From Synechococcales cyanobacterium C42_A2020_086 (GTDB lineage Bacteria; Cyanobacteriota; Cyanobacteriia; Elainellales; Elainellaceae), in NCBI GenBank assembly GCA_015272325.1, contig JACYLU010000038.1:124001-188000 (forward strand): 64,000 nucleotides of DNA, in the 5' to 3' direction. The translations under genes were made by a program, and so were the position numbers. This document shows, piece after piece, positions 7,730 through 18,800 of this stretch. Within the stretch, counting starts at the first letter, position 1. Each line of letters starts with the position of its first letter. The notes under the pieces were generated by a model that saw only the letters and a program-made list of their open reading frames with translations, had not been told where the DNA came from and made no database searches.

Positions 7730-8787
7730 TCTGCGGGCATAAAGGAAAAGGGTTCCGTGACCACGAAGCGACCCGACACATCACCGCTAAATAGGTTCTG
7801 CTGACGGGGGCCGAGGTCTAGCTTGCGCACACCGGCTGCGGGCGAAAAGTCCACGTTCTTGAGATCCACCCAAAACACATTGGGTGACACCACCGACTCA
7901 AAGTAATAGAGCAGGTCCTTATGATCGGCAACGACCCGCCAGCGGGTGGTGGAGAGATTGGGCTGGTCATCAATGCTGACCCCATAGGGAGCGGAGACAT
8001 TCCGGATCACGCTGAACACCGCCGCAGCAGCTAGGCGAGCATCGTCAAACTTGTCCACGGCGTTGATCAGGAAACTGGCGCGAGCAAAGCGGTCTTCCGC
8101 ACGGCTGGTACCGGGCAGAAACGTCAGTCCGTCCACGCGCGACCAATACTGCGTAATCGCCAGCTGATCTTCGAAGATCGGCTCATTCGTCATCACCTGG
8201 TACTGACGACCGTGGTGAATCCGCAGCTCGCCATTGATCCACTCCAAGATGGCACTGTCGCCCGAGGCATCGGAAAGGGACAGATGGGTGGTGGCCAACC
8301 GTCCGGGCTGATCGGGAACTTCGCCGGTGACCACATGGATCGGATTCGCCCGCACGTGCTCGACTGCCTCCGCAACAGTGGCAAAATTGTCGAGAAAATA
8401 CTGCGGCCAGATCGACAACGAAAGCCGGGGCGTGCGCCCATCGTCTTCTGGATAAACCGATTGCGTCATCCAAAGCGCATTGACCATCAGCCCTGCTTCA
8501 TTGAGACCATCGGATGTGGCGACCTCATACCCGGTGACAACAACACTGCCGTACTTTGAGGTCCAATTGACAGAACGTGGACCCGCCAAGCCATTGCGTT
8601 CAACTCCGCGCGGCAAAATCCACATATTGCCATCCCAGTCGAGCTTCCAATCCATAGACCGCCCGGTCAGGATTCGACCTTCCGGCCCGTGGTAGACCGC
8701 CCGAGTACAGGCCTCAGCCGATGGACCCGCAAACCACATCAGCGTCGAAGCCAGCACGAAAGACCAAAGACGTGTACCAGTTGACAT
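7726..8787 (-). CDS. exported linear amide C-N hydrolase (choloylglycine hydrolase / penicillin V acylase family)
   Basis: 353 residues from the ATG at 8787, preceded by AAGGTG; an in-frame ATG at 8811 is less likely. An N-terminal signal peptide (SFVLASTLMWFAGPSAEA) is followed immediately by Cys27 in ACTRAVY. This is the N-terminal nucleophile exposed by cleavage in this Ntn-hydrolase family. Further family segments are LTGRSMDWKLD, DGLNEAGLMVNALW and VMTNEP. Known members hydrolyse bile-salt amides, penicillin V or acyl-homoserine lactones; the substrate here cannot be deduced. It overlaps the ABC-2 permease by four bases, suggesting a joint function. Confidence 0.87.
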   Translation of the reverse strand: MSTGTRLWSFVLASTLMWFAGPSAEACTRAVYHGPEGRILTGRSMDWKLDWDGNMWILPRGVERNGLAGPRSVNWTSKYGSVVVTGYEVATSDGLNEAGLMVNALWMTQSVYPEDDGRTPRLSLSIWPQYFLDNFATVAEAVEHVRANPIHVVTGEVPDQPGRLATTHLSLSDASGDSAILEWINGELRIHHGRQYQVMTNEPIFEDQLAITQYWSRVDGLTFLPGTSRAEDRFARASFLINAVDKFDDARLAAAAVFSVIRNVSAPYGVSIDDQPNLSTTRWRVVADHKDLLYYFESVVSPNVFWVDLKNVDFSPAAGVRKLDLGPRQQNLFSGDVSGRFVVTEPFSFMPAE

Positions 8788-8888
8788 AAATTCACCTTCA
8801 GGGACGCACAAACGTAAAAATGTAAAGAAGATAGATGGCTAGAGAGCGATGGCTAGAGATGATGATTAGAGATGAAATTGGCTCGCTT

Positions 8889-9914
8889 CTAGGGCAGCAT
8901 TGCGACCTTGATCACCTGCCGCGCTTTCATCGCTTGAAATACCTGTTCCAGTTCGGAGAGGGGCTGCTGGCCGCTGAGCAGATTCTCGAAGGGAAATTGG
9001 CGACGGTTGAGTAAGTCTAGCGCAGTTTTCACATGGTGCGGCGTACTGTGAAACACGCCTTTGAGGGTGAGTTCGCTGTAGTGGAGCTGCTCGGTGCTAA
9101 CGGTGATCGTGGTGTCACGCGGACAGCCGCCGAACAAATTCACCGTGCCCCCCGGACGAGCGCAAGCAATGGCCATTTCCCAGACAGCCGGAGAACCCGT
9201 AGCTTCCACGACAATATCCGCACCCCAGCCGTCGGTGAGCTGTTTGACGAGGCAGGGAATGTCATCAATGTGGTGATGATTAAAGGTTTTGACCGCCCCA
9301 AACTGCTCGCCGATCTGCAAGCGGGCATCGCTGCCACCAAACAGATAGACCTCGGCTGAGCGCTGCACCAGAGCTGCCACAAACATCAGCCCGATGGCCC
9401 CATCCCCCAACACGACGACGCGATCGCCGGGTTTAACGTTAGAGCGGTCGGCTCCATGCAGCACACAGGCTAGGGGTTCTGTCATGGCGGCTAGGGCGTC
9501 GGGCAGGTCGGGTGGAATTGGCAGCAGGTTGCGCTGCACAATCGGGGCGGGAATTTTCAGATATTCAGCGAAGGTGCCGTTATTGAAACTGAGGTTGGTG
9601 CAGAGCGAATACTCCTGCTTTTGGCAGAAAAAGCAGCTCATGCAGGGGGCAGAGTTGTTGGCCACCACCCGATCGCCGATCTGCCAGCCGGTAACGCCTT
9701 CCCCAAGGGCAACAATCCTGCCGGCGGCTTCGTGCCCAAACAGCGTGGGTGGTTTCAGCATCCGAGCATGCCCCCCGCGCCGCCAGACCTTGAGATCGGT
9801 GCCGCAGGTGGTGGCAGCCCCCACGCGAATCACGATCTCTCCTACCTCTGGGACCGGATCGGGGACGGTTTCGAGCCGCAAATCTTCTTGACCGTACAAT
9901 ACTGCCGCTAACAC
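8889..9914 (-). CDS. zinc-dependent medium-chain dehydrogenase
   Basis: 341 residues. It has the catalytic zinc ligands C37 and H61-E62 (GHEAAGR), the four structural-zinc cysteines C91, C94, C97 and C105 (CMSCFFCQKQEYSLC), and a Rossmann motif near residue 175 (VVVLGDGAIGLM). The overall pattern resembles sorbitol/threonine dehydrogenase-type enzymes that oxidise an alcohol with NAD(P). The substrate cannot be assigned. It is transcribed in the same direction as the hydrolase-permease pair but 100 bp away from it, so operon membership is unclear. Confidence 0.85.
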   Translation of the reverse strand: MLAAVLYGQEDLRLETVPDPVPEVGEIVIRVGAATTCGTDLKVWRRGGHARMLKPPTLFGHEAAGRIVALGEGVTGWQIGDRVVANNSAPCMSCFFCQKQEYSLCTNLSFNNGTFAEYLKIPAPIVQRNLLPIPPDLPDALAAMTEPLACVLHGADRSNVKPGDRVVVLGDGAIGLMFVAALVQRSAEVYLFGGSDARLQIGEQFGAVKTFNHHHIDDIPCLVKQLTDGWGADIVVEATGSPAVWEMAIACARPGGTVNLFGGCPRDTTITVSTEQLHYSELTLKGVFHSTPHHVKTALDLLNRRQFPFENLLSGQQPLSELEQVFQAMKARQVIKVAMLP

Positions 9915-10094
9915 GCTGGTATCCTAATGAACTCAAACGAGCAAGCCTTTTAGCAAAGCCCTTTTGATTGTACCGCTGCCGGTTGCTGGTTTTGAGGGTG
10001 GAGCATATGAGAAAAAAAAGCACACAAACCCAGCCAGAGTCAGCAAGCCGGCCCTGGCTGGATGCATTCAGTGCTGATTTGGAGAGCGAGGAAG

Positions 10095-10466
10095 CTAGAC
10101 GCCGATGCCGTATTCCTCCTTGATGCGTTCGCGCCACGCTTCGGCATTGGGGCTAGATCCGGTTGCGCCAAACTCATCGGTAACCGGCGTGGGGTAGTCT
10201 TGCAGAGCATATTCGCTCTTGAGCGCTTCCACCCAAACGGAGAGGTTGCTCTCCTGGGGTAGACCAAACTGATCGGTGATTGGCGTGCCGTTGGCTAGCC
10301 CGTACTCTTCGATAATTGATTCCAGCCAGGTTGCTGCATTGGGGCTGGTTCCCGTGGCTCCAAACTGATCGGTGATCGGGGTTTGGGCTGCCGCGGGCAG
10401 AGTCAGACTAGAGACGAGAGCCGTCGCACCGGTGGTTAACAGCAGCGTTCTTACATTCAACAACAT
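10095..10466 (-). CDS. small exported protein made of three tandem repeats
   Basis: 123 residues from the ATG at 10466, with GGAGG ten bases upstream. The first 27 residues are a signal peptide (LLLTTGATALVSSLTLPAAA, then AQ). The mature part is three near-identical units of 30-35 residues, each starting TPITDQFG or TPVTDEFG and ending in an E-x-Y pattern (IIEEYG, LKSEYA, IKEEYG). I do not recognise the family. Short acidic repeats of this kind could bind metal or the envelope, but nothing here shows it. The frame continues upstream to 10592 without a better start. It sits downstream of the PrcA-like protease gene on the same strand. Confidence 0.68.
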   Translation of the reverse strand: MLLNVRTLLLTTGATALVSSLTLPAAAQTPITDQFGATGTSPNAATWLESIIEEYGLANGTPITDQFGLPQESNLSVWVEALKSEYALQDYPTPVTDEFGATGSSPNAEAWRERIKEEYGIGV

Positions 10467-10751
10467 CTTGCACAATCCTCCAAAACGATGATTCTGGACA
10501 TCAAGGTCATTCTTGATGGGATTTCGTGGGGGGTGAGGACGACCAGCCTGATCAAGTAGCCCATTGAAACTGCACGCATTCCGTCTCACCATCAGGGAAC
10601 CCGCAGATTCAGGCAGCTCACGGTCACTGAGGTGCAGTTTTTAGCCAATTCGGTGGGTTTTCCGAATTTAACCAAGCACCGATTATAGAAATTTGCCAGG
10701 GAAAAATCCACTGTAATGTGGCATACCAAAGGCGGTAGCGATTCGTCTGGA

Positions 10752-12743
10752 TCAAACCTCGATTTCCAGCGTGAAGCTACGCAGGATGCCCGTGTCTCTT
10801 GTGCCTTGGTCGGTTACTTCTAGAATCCAGGTGCCCTGGGGAACTTTGCCGCAGCAGGTGGCTAAACCCGGAACGCTGACCGCGTCGTAGGTGCGCTTGA
10901 GGTTGCTGGTGCTGCCGCCTGCCCGGTTGTGCAGCAGTAGTGGCGCGAGGTTGAGGGAGCTAGGCGGCTTCAGCGTCACGATCAGATCGCCGATGTAGCT
11001 GTGGTCGAGATCCACCGTCACCTTGATGGATTGAATGGGATCGGTCGCCACTACTTCTAGCGGCAGCTGCACGGTTTCAAAATCCCGAATGGGCAGGTTT
11101 TGCGTGGCTTTGTAGGTTAGCAGCGACGATGGCGAGGCAGGAGTGGCCAGCTCCACGGCTTTGCGAGCATTCAGCCGCCCGTAGCCGTAAAAGGGGCTGC
11201 GGCCGTTTTCGTCGTACTGCCCGGTTTCGGGGTCAATTTTGTCGCAGCAGCGCCGCAGAATATCGCGGACTTCATCCCAGCGCAGTTCTGGATTGCGTGC
11301 CAGCACCAAGGCCGCTACGCCCGCTGCCCCCGGACAGGCGCTGGAGGTGCCGCCAAAGGAGTTGGTGTAGTTGCCGGCTTGGTCGCCCTTGCGCTCGCTA
11401 CCTTGGTTGTAGCCTACGGTCCCTGAGCGGTCGGTGGTCCAGATGCCGGGCACGATGGTGGTGTTGCTAAAGTCATTGCTGGGAAAGGCACACCAAACGG
11501 CTTGCCCATAGTCGCTGTAGACGCTGCGGCGGCTGAATTCGTTGCAGGCCGCGACGGCGATCACCTTCTCGTAGCTGGCGTAGCCGTCGTTGTCCACGCT
11601 TTCGTTGCCGTTGCCCGCCGCGAAGCAAATCACGCAGCCTTTGCCGTTGCGTCCTTGGCTGATGGCAAACTCGATGGCAAGGCGGGTGGAGTCGGGTAGG
11701 GGCACGACCTGCTGATGCACCGGATCGGTGGGATCCCACCAGTTGCCGTCGGGCGGACCCCAGCTACAGGAAATCACGTCGGCTCCATTGCGGGCAGCCC
11801 AAACAAAGGCATCGGCTTCGGCCTGCGACCCCAAGCCCGAGGCATAGCGGATCGGCAGCAGTCGGGCATTGGGTGCCACTCCAGACGCCCCAAAATTGCC
11901 GTTGGCGCAAGCAACTCCAGCGCAGGCGGTGCCGTGGTCATCGCCTCGGCCCGGTCGGGGGTCGTCGGTGCGGCGGGTGACATCTCGGGGTGCAACGAGC
12001 TTGCTAGAAGAGCGGAATTCTTCGTGGTCTAGGTCAACGCCGTCATCCACGATGGCAATGATGATGTTACTGCCGGTGCTGAGAGACCAAGCGGCTTCCA
12101 CATGGGCATGGGCGTCAATAGCCTGATTATTAATCGTCGTCGGCTTTAGATGCCACTGCGGCGGAAAGGCTTGGCGCTGGCTCAGCTCGCGCACTAGTTC
12201 TGGATGGCAAAGCTGCACGGTTGGCTCTTGTAGCAGGCTTTGGGCGAGATCAAACACGGCTAACCCAGTGCCGGTAGGGGCAGCGACAAAATAGGCGTTG
12301 CGGGCATAGTCCAACGGGCGTTTGATCGTGAGACCATTGCCCTGAAGGAGTTGCTGGCAGTCTGCCGGCGAGCAATCGGCACTGAATTGAATAAATAGGT
12401 TCTCAGTGTAGATGACCGGGCGCTGAGCCACCGGATCGACCAACACCCGCCCGGCAAACTCCACGTCTGCTTCGGCTTTAAGGGCAGTTCGGGCTGTATC
12501 GCGCAGGCGGCTATCAGATTGCGGCTGCTTGGCTCGCAGCACTTCCACACCCGCTTCCCGAAATCGCGTTTCCTGCTCAAATTGGTCTAACAAGCGGCGA
12601 GTCGCGAGAGATACGGGAGCCACTTCGTAGGGCTGGTCTTTCATAATGGCGCGGCGGCTGTTGGTGCGCACCACCACATGATTGTCGCTGATGGTTAGCT
12701 CATAGCGGGGACCCGTTTGCCCGCCGTATTGCACTGTTACCAT
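10752..12743 (-). CDS. prcA: PrcA-like calcium-dependent subtilisin-type protease
   Basis: 663 residues. The N-terminal 200 residues form a propeptide-like region (NLFIQFSADC... LDYARNAYFVAAP). The S8 catalytic domain follows with Asp233 (IAIVDDGVDLDH), His270 (DDHGTACAG) and Ser467 (GGTSSACPGAAGV). The last 120 residues are a P/Homo B domain as in proprotein convertases (IQSIKVTVDLDHSYIGDLI, then GTWILEVTDQG). Length and order match the calcium-dependent protease PrcA of Anabaena (about 662 residues). No classical signal peptide is visible. It is the left neighbour of the CRISPR leader, transcribed away from it. An independent copy of the propeptide region lies beyond the array. Confidence 0.87.
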   Translation of the reverse strand: MVTVQYGGQTGPRYELTISDNHVVVRTNSRRAIMKDQPYEVAPVSLATRRLLDQFEQETRFREAGVEVLRAKQPQSDSRLRDTARTALKAEADVEFAGRVLVDPVAQRPVIYTENLFIQFSADCSPADCQQLLQGNGLTIKRPLDYARNAYFVAAPTGTGLAVFDLAQSLLQEPTVQLCHPELVRELSQRQAFPPQWHLKPTTINNQAIDAHAHVEAAWSLSTGSNIIIAIVDDGVDLDHEEFRSSSKLVAPRDVTRRTDDPRPGRGDDHGTACAGVACANGNFGASGVAPNARLLPIRYASGLGSQAEADAFVWAARNGADVISCSWGPPDGNWWDPTDPVHQQVVPLPDSTRLAIEFAISQGRNGKGCVICFAAGNGNESVDNDGYASYEKVIAVAACNEFSRRSVYSDYGQAVWCAFPSNDFSNTTIVPGIWTTDRSGTVGYNQGSERKGDQAGNYTNSFGGTSSACPGAAGVAALVLARNPELRWDEVRDILRRCCDKIDPETGQYDENGRSPFYGYGRLNARKAVELATPASPSSLLTYKATQNLPIRDFETVQLPLEVVATDPIQSIKVTVDLDHSYIGDLIVTLKPPSSLNLAPLLLHNRAGGSTSNLKRTYDAVSVPGLATCCGKVPQGTWILEVTDQGTRDTGILRSFTLEIEV

Positions 12744-13152
12744 AACTGTCGTCTCCTGGGGGCTTAATTCACCGGAGGGGCTTTCCCGGTTATAGCGGTC
12801 TGCAATGGTTCTCCTGGAATTTGTGTTGAAACTTAGTGATTAGCAACGAAACGATAAGGATAGGCTGCTGTGTCGCTCTAGGGATGCGGGAGTAGTGACT
12901 TGGGGGTCATGCTATCCGGCAGTCGGTATGATGGAGGCGAGGGAATTGGAACTGCCGCTTCCCAAGGCTGCCTCGCGAGGGATCGGCAAAATCGCTGAAA
13001 CGACGCAACTTCGTTCGATCCCTCGATAGCTTGCCTGGAGCGGGTTACAGCCGTTTTGGAGATGGAATTGAATGGATTTTCAGCCGCATTTTACCGATCC
13101 CTCGCAACTCACTTCTGGACAGCCCGTAGATTCTGGGTTTCAATAGGGGGGG
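12744..13152 (+). promoter_or_regulatory. CRISPR leader region, shared with prcA upstream region
   Basis: A 409-bp gap between the start of prcA and the first CRISPR repeat. The right part should be the array leader, because the degenerate terminal repeat is at the other end of the array. It holds a 12-bp perfect inverted repeat (12975-12986 GCGAGGGATCGG against 13094-13105). A further copy of CGATCCCTCG lies at 13016-13025. An 11-bp match to the repeat (AATTGAATGGA) is at 13066-13076. A run of G residues touches the first repeat. I cannot point to a clear promoter. Confidence 0.65.
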
Positions 13153-15855
13153 GTCCCCACTCGCTGGGGAAACCAATTGAATGGAAACGAAGCGTGTCTA
13201 TACGCGCCTAGAAGGGGGTCGTTTTCTGGTCCCCACTCGCTGGGGAAACCAATTGAATGGAAACTCACCGTAGAATGACAGTAACCGGTTGTCAAAGATT
13301 AGTCCCCACTCGCTGGGGAAACCAATTGAATGGAAACATAGAGGCGGCGCAGCGCCACTTGCGGCAATACAACCTGGTCCCCACTCGCTGGGGAAACCAA
13401 TTGAATGGAAACACTTGTCACGACCCACTGAACACCCCGTGTTCTGGTGTCCCCACTCGCTGGGGAAACCAATTGAATGGAAACAGCCCCTGCCGCTGCG
13501 CCTGCTCCTCCCCCCCCTATGTCCCCACTCGCTGGGGAAACCAATTGAATGGAAACTCTGTGCCCTCCTCCCCCTAGAGCTTTCGCAATCTTGTCCCCAC
13601 TCGCTGGGGAAACCAATTGAATGGAAACACTGTTTCTGATGTACACCTTTTCACAGTTATTCAGGTTAGTCCCCACTCGCTGGGGAAACCAATTGAATGG
13701 AAACCCGTGTGGCGAAACCAACGTCTACCACAGGTAAAAACTTGTCCCCACTCGCTGGGGAAACCAATTGAATGGAAACTGCAACTGGAAAAAAACCGAC
13801 GGGTTGCCAGTTTCTTATCAGGTCCCCACTCGCTGGGGAAACCAATTGAATGGAAACAAGGGCACCAACACTAACCTGGCGTTTAGGTGGTCTCTCCCGT
13901 CCCCACTCGCTGGGGAAACCAATTGAATGGAAACATATTTTGCAATCCTTATGCAGTTGGTGCATCTTGGTTAGATACGTCCCCACTCGCTGGGGAAACC
14001 AATTGAATGGAAACCCCGGGTGTTCAAGCCAAGGTGTGATGGACATAACACAGGTCCCCACTCGCTGGGGAAACCAATTGAATGGAAACCCTGTGCCCAA
14101 GCCTCACGGGCACCAGTCTTGAACAGAAAGTCCCCACTCGCTGGGGAAACCAATTGAATGGAAACTGGCGTTTGAATAAAGCCAGATGGAAATCAATTTC
14201 ACGCTGGTCCCCACTCGCTGGGGAAACCAATTGAATGGAAACGCCTTGGAGAAGTTATTCCAAGCAGTCGTACTACCTACGTCAGTCCCCACTCGCTGGG
14301 GAAACCAATTGAATGGAAACTGCAGGCGTGGGGGCAATTAAGTTCGCCCTATTTGTGCGTCCCCACTCGCTGGGGAAACCAATTGAATGGAAACCGCTAG
14401 GCGACGCTCTGGGTAGGCCAGCAGATCGGCCGTAGTCCCCACTCGCTGGGGAAACCAATTGAATGGAAACAAATGGTGCTGTCCTCGTATAGAGACGAAC
14501 TGCCCAAGAAGGTCCCCACTCGCTGGGGAAACCAATTGAATGGAAACAATCCCTGCCTCCGACTCTCCCCACGCCTCGGCAAGCTTGCTGTCCCCACTCG
14601 CTGGGGAAACCAATTGAATGGAAACAGCCAACGATCTCAAGATTGCCGAAAACGAAGCAATTCAGTCCCCACTCGCTGGGGAAACCAATTGAATGGAAAC
14701 ACTCTGCGGCAGGACAACTGCGAGCCAATCAGCAGCGGAGTCCCCACTCGCTGGGGAAACCAATTGAATGGAAACACGGCGACAGAGAACGCCGTGAAGT
14801 TTCGGCAGGATATCAGTCCCCACTCGCTGGGGAAACCAATTGAATGGAAACGGCCACCAGACGATCTGATTATTCCAAAGGACAAAGTCCCCACTCGCTG
14901 GGGAAACCAATTGAATGGAAACGTGCTTCAAACGATTGTGGGGGGAGAGTCGATCGCGGCCGTCCCCACTCGCTGGGGAAACCAATTGAATGGAAACTCT
15001 TCTGGACTTTACCCTTGACAAAATGCGCAAAGTCCCCACTCGCTGGGGAAACCAATTGAATGGAAACCATTATTCCGAGCTGCGAGGAGGAATGCTGCGG
15101 TTGCTCGGAGTCCCCACTCGCTGGGGAAACCAATTGAATGGAAACGAGGCCAAAAACGTCTGCACGATGGATAATGTCGATCCGGTCCCCACTCGCTGGG
15201 GAAACCAATTGAATGGAAACGTTTTCCGAGGTCGCACAGACTAGTCGGTTCAGGTCCCCACTCGCTGGGGAAACCAATTGAATGGAAACTGACTGCTATC
15301 CGTTCAGCTTGGTCTTTGAATATTCTGAATGTCCCCACTCGCTGGGGAAACCAATTGAATGGAAACTTCGAATCGAAAAATCCGTATCTAGAGACTTCCG
15401 CATTGTCCCCACTCGCTGGGGAAACCAATTGAATGGAAACCAAAACAGGGCGAATCGATCTACTAGACCTGCGATCTATAGTCCCCACTCGCTGGGGAAA
15501 CCAATTGAATGGAAACAAGTAAACGAAGTTAGATCGATAGCTAGCGAGTGTCCCCACTCGCTGGGGAAACCAATTGAATGGAAACCTCACGTTAGGGAGG
15601 TTAACTGGTTAAGTAAGGGGTTATAGTGTCCCCACTCGCTGGGGAAACCAATTGAATGGAAACAACAACAGGTACTCACTGTTGTACTGTTGAGACACTT
15701 CCTCGTCCCCACTCGCTGGGGAAACCAATTGAATGGAAACACCTTTGGTGTTAATGCGTTGGTAAATGAATGCGTTCTGGTCCCCACTCGCTGGGGAAAC
15801 CAATTGAATGGAAACGACTTACCTTCATCAAACAGAAATAGGGTTTCGTTGTCTG

Positions 15856-15891
15856 GTCCCCACTCGCTGGGGAAACCAATTGAGTGGAAAC
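15856..15891 (+). repeat. variant CRISPR repeat inside the array
   Basis: The only internal repeat I saw with a change: A to G at repeat position 29 (GAGTGG instead of GAATGG, base 15884). The hairpin and the GGAAAC end are intact, so processing should not suffer. Confidence 0.85.
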
Positions 15892-18800
15892 TGCTTCAGC
15901 TCAGGTCTACGTAGTGTTAGTTTCATGTCCCCACTCGCTGGGGAAACCAATTGAATGGAAACTGCTTGCGGAAACTCACCCCGACCTGTCCGCAAGACCA
16001 GGTCCCCACTCGCTGGGGAAACCAATTGAATGGAAACGATTCTGGACGAATCTGCCGTTTGATCTAGAAGATGAAATGTCCCCACTCGCTGGGGAAACCA
16101 ATTGAATGGAAACAAATTATTCGAGAGTGTAAGGCCAGCCGACATCAATGTCCCCACTCGCTGGGGAAACCAATTGAATGGAAACCGTCGTTCATCACGC
16201 CTAAATGATTGGTCAACTCGTCGGTCCCCACTCGCTGGGGAAACCAATTGAATGGAAACTCGCTCAGCTTGTGTACTTTCGTGTTTCCATGAGGAAAAGG
16301 TCCCCACTCGCTGGGGAAACCAATTGAATGGAAACAAAAGCAAGGAGGTTTTTATGAGCGCTGGCGCTTTTGTCCCCACTCGCTGGGGAAACCAATTGAA
16401 TGGAAACCCCTCGGTCAAAAGCCTATGATAGAGGCAAATCCGATGGACATTAGTCCCCACTCGCTGGGGAAACCAATTGAATGGAAACACGAAGAGTTGT
16501 AGAGACGTAGGTCCTTACACTCGAGGTAATGTCCCCACTCGCTGGGGAAACCAATTGAATGGAAACAATATCTTTAGGAAAATTAGTTCGGTCTAGCCGC
16601 ATCTTGAGTCCCCACTCGCTGGGGAAACCAATTGAATGGAAACTAGCTCAGCTTTTGCTGTTGGCGTTAGCCGGATATAAAGGGGTCCCCACTCGCTGGG
16701 GAAACCAATTGAATGGAAACCGCTGGCTTGAAAACATGCGGGTTGGCTCTTCTGCGGGGCTGGTCCCCACTCGCTGGGGAAACCAATTGAATGGAAACGT
16801 GTCAGCATGTTGTTTTGCCCACGCGCGGGTACCAATGGTCCCCACTCGCTGGGGAAACCAATTGAATGGAAACGCGTCACTGCTAGCCAACTCCATCACC
16901 CTGGACACTAAACGTCCCCACTCGCTGGGGAAACCAATTGAATGGAAACTTGAGGTTCTCGAGATAATTAGGTCCTAGCAATTTGAGTCCCCACTCGCTG
17001 GGGAAACCAATTGAATGGAAACCAGAACAGGAGTAGTAAACGTAAGCTCTATTAATATCAGTCCCCACTCGCTGGGGAAACCAATTGAATGGAAACTTGT
17101 AGAGTACAATGCGGGCAAAAAGTAAAGCAGGCACAAGCGTCCCCACTCGCTGGGGAAACCAATTGAATGGAAACTTCGGATGGCTATAAAACTATTATCA
17201 GGTGAGGTCGACGTCCCCACTCGCTGGGGAAACCAATTGAATGGAAACGGGTCCATCTTAGTTGTCAGAGATACTTGGATGCTGTGGTCCCCACTCGCTG
17301 GGGAAACCAATTGAATGGAAACACTTTTCTGTTGATGAGCATGCCTATGACCTCACGGCGTCCCCACTCGCTGGGGAAACCAATTGAATGGAAACTAAGA
17401 AAAGGCATCATAATCAAAAGACAGACTAAGTACCGTCCCCACTCGCTGGGGAAACCAATTGAATGGAAACAGTTTGCTTAGGGCGACCCTCTACGCCGTC
17501 AATTTGTCCCCACTCGCTGGGGAAACCAATTGAATGGAAACACGGGCAGCTTAACCCGGAACCCTCGAATTTCCCTGTCCCCACTCGCTGGGGAAACCAA
17601 TTGAATGGAAACCGTTGATAAGGCAACTACGGTTCTGGCTAATTTGATTGGGTCCCCACTCGCTGGGGAAACCAATTGAATGGAAACCATTACGGTTAGG
17701 TTGTCCGAACCGTACGGTACCACTAGGTCCCCACTCGCTGGGGAAACCAATTGAATGGAAACTCCGTAGGTTTGTTGAAGGACCCTTAGTGGAAGAAGTC
17801 CCCACTCGCTGGGGAAACCAATTGAATGGAAACCAAATTAGTAAAGTCGTTTCGGGTGCGAGCTAATCGTCAACGTCCCCACTCGCTGGGGAAACCAATT
17901 GAATGGAAACCGCTAGCAACGTTACTCGGGGCCAGGTCCAGTCTGGTGTCCCCACTCGCTGGGGAAACCAATTGAATGGAAACTAGCCTCGGGGGGAACG
18001 TACCATTCCTCTTCTCTGACCTCTTGTCCCCACTCGCTGGGGAAACCAATTGAATGGAAACCGAGAAATGGGACTGCAAGCTGATAGAGGTCAACGGCGA
18101 AGGTCCCCACTCGCTGGGGAAACCAATTGAATGGAAACCTCAATAGGAGAAGATAATTGATTGAATTCGTCTAAAACAACGAGGTCCCCACTCGCTGGGG
18201 AAACCAATTGAATGGAAACTAGAGCCGCCCTGACCGTTTCCAGGAGATTCGACAATCTCGTCCCCACTCGCTGGGGAAACCAATTGAATGGAAACTTCCC
18301 CAACAATTGTTCACACTTCGGGAGAATCCTAGTCCCCACTCGCTGGGGAAACCAATTGAATGGAAACGAAGCTCTTTTATACCCTCCTCTGTTTGCAGGT
18401 CTATTGAGTCCCCACTCGCTGGGGAAACCAATTGAATGGAAACCAAATGATGAGCGAAGGTAAAGTCTCGCGAATTATCATTGTCCCCACTCGCTGGGGA
18501 AACCAATTGAATGGAAACAATGACACCCTCTTCATCCAGGTAGACGGTGAGCGTTACGCTGTCCCCACTCGCTGGGGAAACCAATTGAATGGAAACACAT
18601 TCTCCCCTACGATGGTAGTGGAGATGATGTAGGTACGTCCCCACTCGCTGGGGAAACCAATTGAATGGAAACTCTTTAGGTGTGTAATCCCTGAGGATGC
18701 GGAAGTCATTCTCCGTCCCCACTCGCTGGGGAAACCAATTGAATGGAAACATATTGGGTTCTCCACACCAAAGGCAAATGTCCTTGTCTTCATGTCCCCA

